A DNA stretch of 53,264 bases from Pseudomonadota bacterium. GTDB taxonomy: Bacteria > Desulfobacterota > Binatia > Binatales > Binataceae. Every line of letters starts with the position of its first letter. Within the stretch, counting starts at the first letter, position 1. The stretch is from the NCBI GenBank assembly GCA_021323675.1, contig JAJPKP010000006.1, positions 1 to 53,264 of the forward strand, in the 5' to 3' direction. The position numbers and the translations under genes are program-made. This document shows positions 38,162-45,950 of the stretch, piece by piece. The notes under the pieces were generated by a model. That model was not told the DNA's origin, ran no database searches, and worked only from the letters and a program-made list of their open reading frames with translations.

Positions 38162-38340
38162 GGATGCGTACTCCTCGACGGAGATAACCGGATTCCTTCC
38201 GACCGGTGTGCAGGCGAACGCAGCCGGATCCGCGCGTCACGGCGATCGCAAACAGCAATCGCAGGGACGCGCGAGCCGGCAGAAAGAATCAGCGCTCGCG
38301 GGCAGAGACCGCGGAAGGCTCGATGATCCGGTTGTGAAAA

Positions 38341-38730
38341 TCACGAATGTTTCTGTTCGATGAGTTCGATTTTGTAGCCGTTGGGATCTTCGATGAACGC
38401 GATCACGGTCGTGCCATGAGCCATCGGCCCCGCCTCGCGAACGACCTTCACGCCTTTCTTCTTCAGGTCTTCGCACGCCTTGTAGGCGTCGGGCACGCCG
38501 ATCGCCAGATGGCCGAAGCCGGTGCCAAGCTCGTAGCTCTTGGTGTCCCAATTGTGGGTCAGCTCGACGACCGTGTGGTCCTTTTCCTCGCCGTAGCCGA
38601 CGAAGGCGAGGGTGAACCTGCCGCCGGGAAAATCCTGCTTGCGCAGGAGCTTCATGCCGAGCTTTTCGCAGTAAAAGTTGAGCGACTCGTTGAGATCGCC
38701 GACCCGGATCATCGTGTGCAGAAGCTGCAT
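38341..38730 (-). CDS. gloA: lactoylglutathione lyase (glyoxalase I)
   Basis: A 129-residue enzyme. All four metal ligands of the E. coli-type enzyme are present at the same numbering: H5, E56, H74 and E122. The N-terminus MQLLHTMIRVGDLNESLNFY and the FPGGRFTLAFVGYG segment fit. It detoxifies methylglyoxal with glutathione and usually uses Ni or Co. It follows the monooxygenase subunit B gene after 37 bases. GGAGAAGAG precedes the start. Confidence 0.93.
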   Translation of the reverse strand: MQLLHTMIRVGDLNESLNFYCEKLGMKLLRKQDFPGGRFTLAFVGYGEEKDHTVVELTHNWDTKSYELGTGFGHLAIGVPDAYKACEDLKKKGVKVVREAGPMAHGTTVIAFIEDPNGYKIELIEQKHS

Positions 38731-38767
38731 CGGACTCTTCTCCCGTCTATGCCTGGTCTGAGAGATT

Positions 38768-40024
38768 TTACAATCCTGGAATGTACTGCGCCTTGAATTG
38801 CGTGGGAATGACATTGATGCGAACAACCGCGAATTGTTCGCCGCCGCCCGCCTTCTCAAACCGCAGCAGGCCCGCGATGAATTGCTGCGGGTCGCGGGTC
38901 GGAATCAGGCGCTCTTCGCTCAGGATCGGATTCGCAATCCTGAGCGTCAGTTCCTTCGTCTCGCCCGGCGCGATCGGACCGTTCGGCTCGACCTCGAGCT
39001 GCCCCACGTATTCGTGGGGGCCCGCCTGTGCCTGCGCGTCAGGACCACCGTTCACGAAGGTCGTCATTCCCATCACGTACTCCTTCAACGTGATCGGCGA
39101 GTCGCTGACGTTCTTCGCCTGCACCTTCATGACCAGCGTGTCGGTTCCGTCGTTCCAGGTCGCGCCTTCCGGCCGCACCTCGGCCAGTTTCAGGTCGGGC
39201 TCGAGCGGGCGCGGCGCGAACCAGTCGGTCTGCTGCGGAAGCCGCACCGGATAGCGGGTCGCCGCGTAAAACCATCCGAGGATGAGCAGGGCGATGGTCA
39301 GTCCGGCCAGCACGTTCATCCACATCTGATCGCGCGGCGTGATAAGTCCGATGTCAGGGGCGTCTTCGTTGATGCCGATCTGCGTGGTGACCGCCAGGTT
39401 GGTGACGGTCCGCTTGCTGAGCGTCCAGTAGAGCATCCACGCCACGCCGATCAGGAAGCCCGCGAACGACCACCACCATACGAAGCTGCTTTGATAGCCT
39501 TCCAGGTCGATCACTTTTCCGTTGAGCAGGGTGACTGGAAACGTGAACTTCGCCACCGCCGGCTGGACATCGACCCATTCGCCGGGCCCGACCAGCGTTC
39601 CAGTGCCCTGGACCGCGATCCCCGGATGCACGTGCCATCGGCCCGGTTCCCGCCCTACCATCACCATCTTGAATTGATAAACACCGCCGCGCTCGACGAA
39701 GAACGAACCGGGCGCGGGCTGTCCATTGATGACGCGATCCTCGAGCGCAAACACCGGCCCCGGCACAACCGGTGTGATGTACGCGGTCTGAGGCGGATCG
39801 AGCGTGTATGGCCATGTGTCCAGGATCCGAACGGTCCCGGTTATCGTGACCGGCTCACCGACGTGAATAGCCTTGGGCGAAATGCTCACGTCGTAAAATG
39901 CGGTGGTGAGATCCTTCAGAAACGGCTCATCGCCGGCCTCGCCGTGCGCAAACGCTTTCGACGGAGCGATGAACGCGGCGATAGCCAGTACGGCAATCCA
40001 GGTGAGACGACGCTTCTTGGTCAT
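38768..40024 (-). CDS. pmoB: copper membrane monooxygenase subunit B (Pmo/Amo/Xmo)
   Basis: A 418-residue periplasmic subunit with two membrane helices (about 187-207 and 237-256). A signal peptide ends ...SKAFA, so the mature protein starts with H27. The CuB site is complete: H27, H131 and H133 (GRWHVHPGI), equivalent to H33, H137 and H139 of the Methylococcus capsulatus enzyme. The beta domains contain VGEPVTITGTVRILDTWPYT and a C-terminal cupredoxin-like domain. GGAGGGGGGAG precedes the start, and its ATG overlaps the stop of gene X (ATGA). The substrate (methane, ammonia, short alkanes or alkenes) cannot be read from the sequence. Confidence 0.95.
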   Translation of the reverse strand: MTKKRRLTWIAVLAIAAFIAPSKAFAHGEAGDEPFLKDLTTAFYDVSISPKAIHVGEPVTITGTVRILDTWPYTLDPPQTAYITPVVPGPVFALEDRVINGQPAPGSFFVERGGVYQFKMVMVGREPGRWHVHPGIAVQGTGTLVGPGEWVDVQPAVAKFTFPVTLLNGKVIDLEGYQSSFVWWWSFAGFLIGVAWMLYWTLSKRTVTNLAVTTQIGINEDAPDIGLITPRDQMWMNVLAGLTIALLILGWFYAATRYPVRLPQQTDWFAPRPLEPDLKLAEVRPEGATWNDGTDTLVMKVQAKNVSDSPITLKEYVMGMTTFVNGGPDAQAQAGPHEYVGQLEVEPNGPIAPGETKELTLRIANPILSEERLIPTRDPQQFIAGLLRFEKAGGGEQFAVVRINVIPTQFKAQYIPGL

Positions 40025-40335
40025 CGCTCCCCCCTCCCCATGGTCTTGAGCGAGCCGGCTCGCGCCTCGCCGTTGGCGCCGGCAGCGCGAGGGTAACGCC
40101 GGCGGCGAGCCGGCGGTTTTCGCGAGGGCAGGTCCGCGTTGCGCGCCGCGCGCGAAGGCCACAGGACCACGGCCCAGTAGCATACGAACGCGATCGCCAC
40201 GGATGCGGCCAGCGGACGGCCCAGCTCATCCGGACTGGCCATCCCGCCATGCGCGAATGCGGCGGAGGCGGATGCGGCCACGCCCGCCGCGGCGGCGAAT
40301 GCGATCGCGATCAGATTTCCTGTTCGTATTCGCAC
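40021..40335 (-). CDS. small membrane protein X between pmoA and pmoB
   Basis: A 104-residue protein that I do not recognise. It starts with GTG five bases after the pmoA stop and ends overlapping the pmoB start by four bases, so it is clearly part of the operon. Residues 1-28 look like a signal sequence ending AAFA; the mature protein would begin HGGMASPDELGR, then a membrane helix (about 42-59, PLAASVAIAFVCYWAVVLW), then a basic Arg/Pro-rich cytoplasmic tail. The N-terminal His and a nearby Met are possible copper ligands. It has no resemblance I can see to PmoD. The region encoding its tail is very GC-rich and palindromic. No Shine-Dalgarno is visible, so coupling to pmoA translation is likely. 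Confidence 0.75.
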   Translation of the reverse strand: MRIRTGNLIAIAFAAAAGVAASASAAFAHGGMASPDELGRPLAASVAIAFVCYWAVVLWPSRAARNADLPSRKPPARRRRYPRAAGANGEARAGSLKTMGRGER

Positions 40336-40340
40336 GACGG

Positions 40341-41132
40341 TTACAGCGTCTTGATATAACGGCGGATGGGCCACACGGCGAGGTAGCGCCCGATAAACTG
40401 GCCAATCCAGTAGCCTGCCACCGCGACCGTGCCTCCGAACACCAGCGAGACATACTGAGTCTCGCCAAGGAAGCTGCGCAGCGCGCCGCGCTCGATATGA
40501 CGCAGGTACTCCGGTGTTTGCGACCGGATATAGACGATTCCCTGCACATCGGCGACGGTGAGCACGTGATTCATGAAATGGGCGGGCTGCAGGTACGCCG
40601 CCAGCGGAACATAGTTGAATGCCCACACCAGCAGCGCCCAAATTGGCCCCCCGAACAACGAAGTCAGGATGAAGCTTCGGGTTTTGAGCAGAATCCAATC
40701 AAGGATGATGGCCGCGCCGACAATCGAGATCGGCCATACGAAGCTGAGCGGATAGCTCTCGGCCACATGCCATTGGAAATACCTGCCGACCCACGCGCAC
40801 ATGAAAAAACACACCGCCGTGTAAGTGGCGCCGGTGGGAAAGCGCCACGCCACCCATTGGATGTACTGGAGGGCTGACGGGATGATGATCGTCGCGAAGG
40901 CGGTAATCACCGGCCACCATTGCGGGTCCTTCCAGTCGGTCCAGAAATCCCAGTCGCCGGCGAAGAGCTGCTTGGTGATGTCGGCGGCGCCGCCGACCAC
41001 GAAGATCGCGGTGATCCAGAACACCAGGTCCCACTTGCGATCGATCCACTTGTATTTCTTGTTCAGCAGCGCGCGCAGTTCCAGGCGCCGCTGGCGTTCC
41101 CCCGCCGTTGTAGTTCCTGCCGCCATAGCCAC
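40341..41132 (-). CDS. pmoA: copper membrane monooxygenase subunit A
   Basis: A 263-residue membrane protein with about seven hydrophobic helices. YFQWHVAESYPLSFVWPISI and TPEYLRHIERGALRSFLGET are the conserved PmoA/AmoA segments; the latter precedes the last helix, which ends in RRYIKTL. It begins 20 bases after pmoC. The sequence looks distant from classical methane and ammonia oxidiser PmoA/AmoA and closer in style to the actinobacterial/uncultured branch, but I could not align it. Confidence 0.93.
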   Translation of the reverse strand: MAMAAGTTTAGERQRRLELRALLNKKYKWIDRKWDLVFWITAIFVVGGAADITKQLFAGDWDFWTDWKDPQWWPVITAFATIIIPSALQYIQWVAWRFPTGATYTAVCFFMCAWVGRYFQWHVAESYPLSFVWPISIVGAAIILDWILLKTRSFILTSLFGGPIWALLVWAFNYVPLAAYLQPAHFMNHVLTVADVQGIVYIRSQTPEYLRHIERGALRSFLGETQYVSLVFGGTVAVAGYWIGQFIGRYLAVWPIRRYIKTL

Positions 41133-41152
41133 ACCTGCTTTCCGCCAAGCCC

Positions 41153-41998
41153 TCAGTCGGCGATCGCCTGCGCCCGCGCCGGAGGTTGCCCGCTTGCTTC
41201 TTCTTCAGCCTTCTCGATTTCGAACAGGCGCAGAATTGTCTCGCCCCACACCGCGAACATCCCGGCAGCAAGCCATCCATAGGCGACGAACGGCCAATGG
41301 AACGGCACGGAGAAGAATTCCTCTGAAACCCACAGGCTATGGCCCCACTCGTTGAACGCCACTTCCATGCATTCCAGCACGGCCGCGCTGATCAGCAGGA
41401 AAAACGACCAGGGAAAACCCTTGTCGCGCGAATAGAGCGCCGGAATCCTGTACATCCCGTACAGATAGGCGCCCAGTGCCAGCACCACCGACAGCGGGAA
41501 GAAGAAGTAGAACATCGGGATGTGCGTCGGGGTGAGCGCCGTGTCGCGTACCAGCGTCTGATGCCACGCGCCGTCCCAGTTCGGCCAGAAGCTTGCCTCG
41601 ATATAGATCGAGAGGCTGGTGACCCCGATGATGCTCCAGAGGACGGCGATCCTTCTCACCTCTTCGGCGCGGGTGAACGGCTGATTGGCAAGCTGGCGGC
41701 CGGTACGAACCAGCCATCCGTACCAGATACCGGTGAAGACGCCCAGCACGATCAACTCGCCCCAGAAGAGCGTTCGATAGTAGAGCGTGAATTCGGGGCT
41801 AGCCGAGTTGAGCCCCGCGACGAACGCGTACTTGTAGTCCCAAAACCACAGAAAGACGTTCGCGCCCATCACCAGGGCCGATCCCCAGAACAACGAGTTC
41901 CATCCGACCATCCAGTCGGTCGGATTGCGCTCGGTGCCGTGAGCAGCCCCGCCTTTTTCGATGGGGGCATCGATTTTTCGCGCCGATGAACCAGCCAT
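41153..41998 (-). CDS. pmoC: copper membrane monooxygenase subunit C
   Basis: A 281-residue membrane protein with six to seven helices. The conserved metal motif D-x3-H-x12-H is intact at D142, H146 and H159 (WDGAWHQTLVRDTALTPTHI), which matches the CuC/CuD site ligands D156, H160 and H173 of the M. capsulatus enzyme. GAGGAG lies eight bases before the ATG. It is the first monooxygenase gene, 56 bases after the copper-chaperone gene. Confidence 0.95.
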   Translation of the reverse strand: MAGSSARKIDAPIEKGGAAHGTERNPTDWMVGWNSLFWGSALVMGANVFLWFWDYKYAFVAGLNSASPEFTLYYRTLFWGELIVLGVFTGIWYGWLVRTGRQLANQPFTRAEEVRRIAVLWSIIGVTSLSIYIEASFWPNWDGAWHQTLVRDTALTPTHIPMFYFFFPLSVVLALGAYLYGMYRIPALYSRDKGFPWSFFLLISAAVLECMEVAFNEWGHSLWVSEEFFSVPFHWPFVAYGWLAAGMFAVWGETILRLFEIEKAEEEASGQPPARAQAIAD

Positions 41999-42054
41999 AT
42001 GTGCACTCCTCGCGGATTGCGATCCGGGCCTACTTCAAGCGGACGCCGTATGAC

Positions 42055-43200
42055 TCAAGCGCCTCCGCGTTCAACCTCGCTTTTGATTTCGGCGGCCACC
42101 GCCCGCGAATCCATCGACATACCCGCGTACTCGCGCTGCTTGCGCAAATCCCGGTCGAGCACGAACACGCGCGTTATATGATTCGGCGATCCGTCGGGCA
42201 GCCGCCGATTATCCACTCCGAACGCTGAAATTACTCGGTCAACATCTTCGGGCTTCCCCGTAAGAAACAGCCATCCCTTCATGTCCGCCTGCCGGTCGCG
42301 AGCAAGCTTCAGCAGTTGATCGGGCCCGTCGTGCTCCGGATCGTTGGTGACAGTCACCAGCACCAGCCCCGATCCCATTTCAGGCCGAAGCGCGTCCGCC
42401 ACCTGCCCAAACTTGTTGATCAGGTTGTCGCAAACCCCGGGGCATCCCACGTGAACGAAATCGAGCAGGACGACCTTGCCCCTGAGCGAGCTCAGAGCCA
42501 CCGGATTTCCGTGCGCATCGATCAGTTGAACGTCGGGGAGAGAAGCCGTCTCCTTCGCTGAGGAACGGCAACCCCAGATGAAGATCCCCGCAAGCAGCGC
42601 CATCGCTGCCAGCCGAACGGCAACGGCGCGGCGGCGAGCCGAGGGTCGCGCTGCGGAGCGCTGATAGCGAAAAACCGATACAGCCACCAGTGCCAGCACC
42701 CCCAGTACCAGCAGACATGGCATCACCAAAGCCCGATACCACGGTCTGACGCGAATGGGAAACGAATACTGAACCGGATTTTCAGCACTTTCCGGACGGA
42801 CAGATACCTGCATCAGGTAGCTGTTTCCCTCGGCCAGATTCAACTGCGTATCGACCACGCCGCGGCGATAGATCGCCGGCGCAATCTCCCGCTCTAGCCG
42901 GCGCGATCCGGCCGAATCAACCGCAAAGATCCGCACCCCGATCGGCACTCTGCGCAACTCATCGCCCATCGTATCGATTACAAACACCGTATTTCCCTCG
43001 CGCGGAACTTCGTCGCAATACTCCGCATCGGGGTCGAACTCGGGCTGATAGAGGGTGATATGCAGCAGCGATGCGCCGAGCTTGCGCTCGCACGGATCGT
43101 TGGGGCCGCCGAAGCGATGGGCGCAAGCGGGCGCCGCGCTCATCAGCCAGAGAACGCAGACCAGGGCGGAAATCGTTCGGCGCGAATCGGCGCGCATCAT
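42055..43200 (-). CDS. membrane SCO1/SenC-type copper chaperone with extra N-terminal exported domain
   Basis: A 381-residue protein in three parts. A signal peptide ends ...APACA, leaving H28 at the mature N-terminus; the first periplasmic domain (about 28-150) is beta-rich with Cys37, Cys62 and H47 and is unfamiliar to me. Two membrane helices follow (about 154-177 and 193-211) joined by a short basic loop. The C-terminal SCO domain has the copper motif CxxxC (C253, C257 in GCPGVCDN) and the ligand H341 (PNHITRVFVLD). It lies directly between the GMC dehydrogenase and pmoC; its ATG touches the GMC stop. I infer copper delivery to the monooxygenase. The second helix ends in WGC, like a lipobox, which suggests the SCO part derives from a lipoprotein. 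Confidence 0.88.
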   Translation of the reverse strand: MMRADSRRTISALVCVLWLMSAAPACAHRFGGPNDPCERKLGASLLHITLYQPEFDPDAEYCDEVPREGNTVFVIDTMGDELRRVPIGVRIFAVDSAGSRRLEREIAPAIYRRGVVDTQLNLAEGNSYLMQVSVRPESAENPVQYSFPIRVRPWYRALVMPCLLVLGVLALVAVSVFRYQRSAARPSARRRAVAVRLAAMALLAGIFIWGCRSSAKETASLPDVQLIDAHGNPVALSSLRGKVVLLDFVHVGCPGVCDNLINKFGQVADALRPEMGSGLVLVTVTNDPEHDGPDQLLKLARDRQADMKGWLFLTGKPEDVDRVISAFGVDNRRLPDGSPNHITRVFVLDRDLRKQREYAGMSMDSRAVAAEIKSEVERGGA

Positions 43201-44769
43201 TCATAGTTCGCGCTTCGAGCATTGGTCCGCGATGTAATCAGCCTGCCGGATCGCCAGCGACACGATCGTCAGCGTCGGATTCTCGGCCGCACTCGAACTG
43301 AACTGGCTGCCGTCCGAGATGAACAGGTTTTTCACGTCGTGGGTCTGGCCCCACTTGTTGCAAACGCCGTCCGATGCCTTTGCGCTCTGGCGGCACGTTC
43401 CCAGATTGTGGGTCGAAGGATAGGGAGGCACCTCGACAGTTCGGGTAGCTCCGACCGCGTCGTACACGGCCGCGCCGCGTTTGAACGCATACGTGCGCAT
43501 CGCGAGGTCGTTGGGATGGTCGTCGTAGTGCACGTTCGGAATCGGCAATCCGTACTGGTCCTTTTCGCTCGGATGAAGCGTGACGGCGTTGGTCTCCTGC
43601 GGAAGGTCTTCGCCGACGATCCACATCCCCGCCATGTTCGGGTACCCCTCGAGGAGATTGGTGTAGTCCTCGCCCCACGCGCCCGGGTTCAGGAACGCCG
43701 CCGCGAATGGGAGGCCGAGCGAGATGGTTTCCAGCTCGAAACCGCCCGCGAAGCCGCGGCTCGGGTCGTAGCGGGCTTCATCCTGGATAATTCCCGCCAT
43801 CACCGTGCCGCGATACATGTGCACCGGCTGCTTGAAGACGCCGAAGACCGATCCGGTCGTATGCCGCATGTAGTTGCGCCCGACCTGTCCCGACGAATTC
43901 GCCAGCCCGTGCGGGAACATCGTCGAATGCGAATTCAGCAGCAGGCGCGGCGTTTCGATCGAGTTCGCCGCGACGCAGACGATCCGGGACTTCTGGAACT
44001 GATGGTTGCCGTCCTTGTCGGCATACAGGACGCCCGTTGCCCGCCCGCGGTCGTCATGCTGAATCTGCAGCGCCATCGACTCGGTTCGCAAATCGAGCTT
44101 GCCGGTAGCCTCCGCGGCCGGAATCTCCGTGTAGAGCGTGGACCACTTCGCCCCCGACTTGCATCCCTGAAAGCAAAAGCCAAGCTGCCAGCACGCGGAC
44201 CGTCCGTCGCGCGGTCGGCTGTTGATCGCCATCCGGCCCGTATGCACGGTCTTGTATCCGGCCCGAATCGCGCCGTTGTACATCACCTTGAAATTGTTGT
44301 TGCCAGGCAGCCCGGGGATGTCGTTGGTGCGCGTCACCCCCATCTTGTTCTCGGCTTTCGCGTAATACGGCTCGAGCTCGGCAAGGGTCAGCGGCCAATC
44401 GATGAGATTCGCGCCGGTGATGCCGGAGTAGTGGGTCCTGGCCTGGAATTCATGTTCCTGCAGTCGGAGCGATGCGCCCGCCCAATGGACGGTCGTTCCG
44501 CCCACGGTCTTGCAAATCCATGCGGGCAGGTTCGGGAAGTCCTTCGCGATGCGCCAGGTTCCTGACGTCGTGCGCTTGTCGAGCCACGCCAGTTGGTTGA
44601 ATGCGAACCATTCTTCGTTGCGGAACGTCGCCGGCGACTGGCGTTGCCCGGCTTCGAGCAGGACGACTTTCAGGCCCTTGCGGCAGAGTTCGTTGGCCAG
44701 CGTTCCTCCGCCCGCTCCAGAGCCGACGATCAGCACGACCGAATCATCATTGGCATCGTATCGAGGCAT
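43201..44769 (-). CDS. GMC-family FAD dehydrogenase, large subunit
   Basis: A 522-residue flavoprotein. The FAD-binding loop is LIVGSGAGGGTLANEL (about 13-28), with VVLLEAGQRQ after it; TVGGTTVHWAGASLRL follows, and the C-terminal STHNLGTCRQSAKASDGVC and SDGSQFSSSAAENPTLTIVS carry the GMC C-terminal motif and the catalytic His region. It resembles the flavin subunit of the three-subunit gluconate/glucose/alcohol dehydrogenases that pass electrons to a cytochrome c. There is no signal peptide, as is usual; export with the Tat-bearing small subunit is likely. I infer that it oxidises the alcohol made by the downstream monooxygenase. Confidence 0.92.
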   Translation of the reverse strand: MPRYDANDDSVVLIVGSGAGGGTLANELCRKGLKVVLLEAGQRQSPATFRNEEWFAFNQLAWLDKRTTSGTWRIAKDFPNLPAWICKTVGGTTVHWAGASLRLQEHEFQARTHYSGITGANLIDWPLTLAELEPYYAKAENKMGVTRTNDIPGLPGNNNFKVMYNGAIRAGYKTVHTGRMAINSRPRDGRSACWQLGFCFQGCKSGAKWSTLYTEIPAAEATGKLDLRTESMALQIQHDDRGRATGVLYADKDGNHQFQKSRIVCVAANSIETPRLLLNSHSTMFPHGLANSSGQVGRNYMRHTTGSVFGVFKQPVHMYRGTVMAGIIQDEARYDPSRGFAGGFELETISLGLPFAAAFLNPGAWGEDYTNLLEGYPNMAGMWIVGEDLPQETNAVTLHPSEKDQYGLPIPNVHYDDHPNDLAMRTYAFKRGAAVYDAVGATRTVEVPPYPSTHNLGTCRQSAKASDGVCNKWGQTHDVKNLFISDGSQFSSSAAENPTLTIVSLAIRQADYIADQCSKREL

Positions 44770-44784
44770 GATCCGCGTCCTCCA

Positions 44785-45321
44785 TCAGGCGGGTTTCGGG
44801 CTGGCGGATTCGGGAGGGTTTGGCAGCCACGCCAGATCGTCGAAGCCGCGATGGATATATCCGCCGTACTTGTAGGCGGGTCCTTGATATCCGAGAACCT
44901 TCCATACCGAAGGATCGCTGTAGAGAGTCTGCAGTTCTATCGAGCGGACTTTCTGGAAGAAGGCCGTCGTTTCGATTCGCTTGAGCGCGATGGTCTGTTC
45001 CTTCTCCGCAAGCTCGATGAACCGGCGGCCCTGCGCGTCGAGCGATTCGATTCCCTCTGCGATCAGCTTTGCGACCGAAGAATCGGACTTCGCCGCCGTA
45101 TCGATGTCTCGCACGACGTTCCAGTAGGGCGCATCGTCGAGCTGCTTGTGAGGGAAGATGCGCCGCGTCATCGCAAGAAGCGTCTCGCCCTGATGGGGCC
45201 GGAGGGTCGTCAGCTCGGGCTTGCCCGCCGCCGCATCCGCGATAGTCGCGACACCCGATGCGGCCGCGGCGGTGCCGGCAACCACCAGCGCGCCGGCTTT
45301 GAGGAACTCCCGTCTTCTCAT
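44785..45321 (-). CDS. GMC dehydrogenase small (gluconate 2-dehydrogenase subunit 3-like) subunit
   Basis: A 178-residue protein with a Tat signal peptide (RRREFLKAGALVVAGT). The mature part has TLLAMTRRIFPHKQLDDAPYW and TTAFFQKVRSIELQTLY, the pattern of gluconate 2-dehydrogenase subunit 3, which stabilises and exports the FAD subunit. It lies 15 bases before the GMC gene on the same strand. GGAGGAAG precedes the start. Confidence 0.9.
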   Translation of the reverse strand: MRRREFLKAGALVVAGTAAAASGVATIADAAAGKPELTTLRPHQGETLLAMTRRIFPHKQLDDAPYWNVVRDIDTAAKSDSSVAKLIAEGIESLDAQGRRFIELAEKEQTIALKRIETTAFFQKVRSIELQTLYSDPSVWKVLGYQGPAYKYGGYIHRGFDDLAWLPNPPESASPKPA

Positions 45322-45352
45322 GATGGTGCTTCCTCCCAATTGCGATTTTCGA

Positions 45353-45727
45353 TCACTTGCCCCATGCGCGAATCCGCTTGACCATCGCCGCGACCAGCTC
45401 GGGCTGACCGGCCAGATCAGGATTTGCCGGCATCGCGGCGCTGACACCCACCGCCGGACCGCCATAGACGATAGCCTTCGCGAGCGTCTCGTCGCTCACC
45501 GATTTCTGCCACTGCCGATTGTGAAAATTCCTGGGCCGCGGGTTCATATTCTCCGCGCTCGGACCCTGGCCGTCGCCGTTCTCGCCGTGGCACACCGCGC
45601 ATCGCTCCGACATCATCCTGTCGGCTTCAGCCGAGGCGGAATCGGCAAGCACGAGAGGCAAATTTCCCAGCGCAATTGCCGCTGACACGAACGCTGCGAT
45701 GATCGACGTTTTTGCGGCCCGCCCCAC
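45353..45727 (-). CDS. mono-heme cytochrome c
   Basis: A 124-residue exported protein with a signal peptide and one heme-binding motif CAVCH near the mature N-terminus (ERCAVCHGENGDGQG). The sixth ligand Met is probably in SAAMPANPDL. It fits as electron acceptor of the GMC dehydrogenase encoded next. The start is GTG with GAGG upstream; a TTG 12 codons further up is the alternative. It is 31 bases from the small-subunit gene and is the first gene of the module. Confidence 0.88.
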   Translation of the reverse strand: MGRAAKTSIIAAFVSAAIALGNLPLVLADSASAEADRMMSERCAVCHGENGDGQGPSAENMNPRPRNFHNRQWQKSVSDETLAKAIVYGGPAVGVSAAMPANPDLAGQPELVAAMVKRIRAWGK

Positions 45728-45950
45728 GCGCCCCTCATTAGCCGCACATGTGCCGCCCGTCAAGGAAAACTGCGGGGAGGCTCGGCGCGCCGTTCCTTCA
45801 AGCCGTGGCCGGATAGTGCATCGGCGCGCAACGGAATTTGCTGTTCTTCACAGATCAATCTGGCCGGACATATGACGCCCGGCACAATTCACGCAGTATT
45901 TTCGCGTCGCGGACGCGGGCTTCAATCTGCAACGGTGCCGCTGGCGCAAG

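Noticed and set aside
45728..45950. Possible sigma54 promoter (GGCACC...TTGC) upstream of the cytochrome c gene
   Set aside because: The spacing between the GG and GC elements is too short for a -24/-12 promoter.
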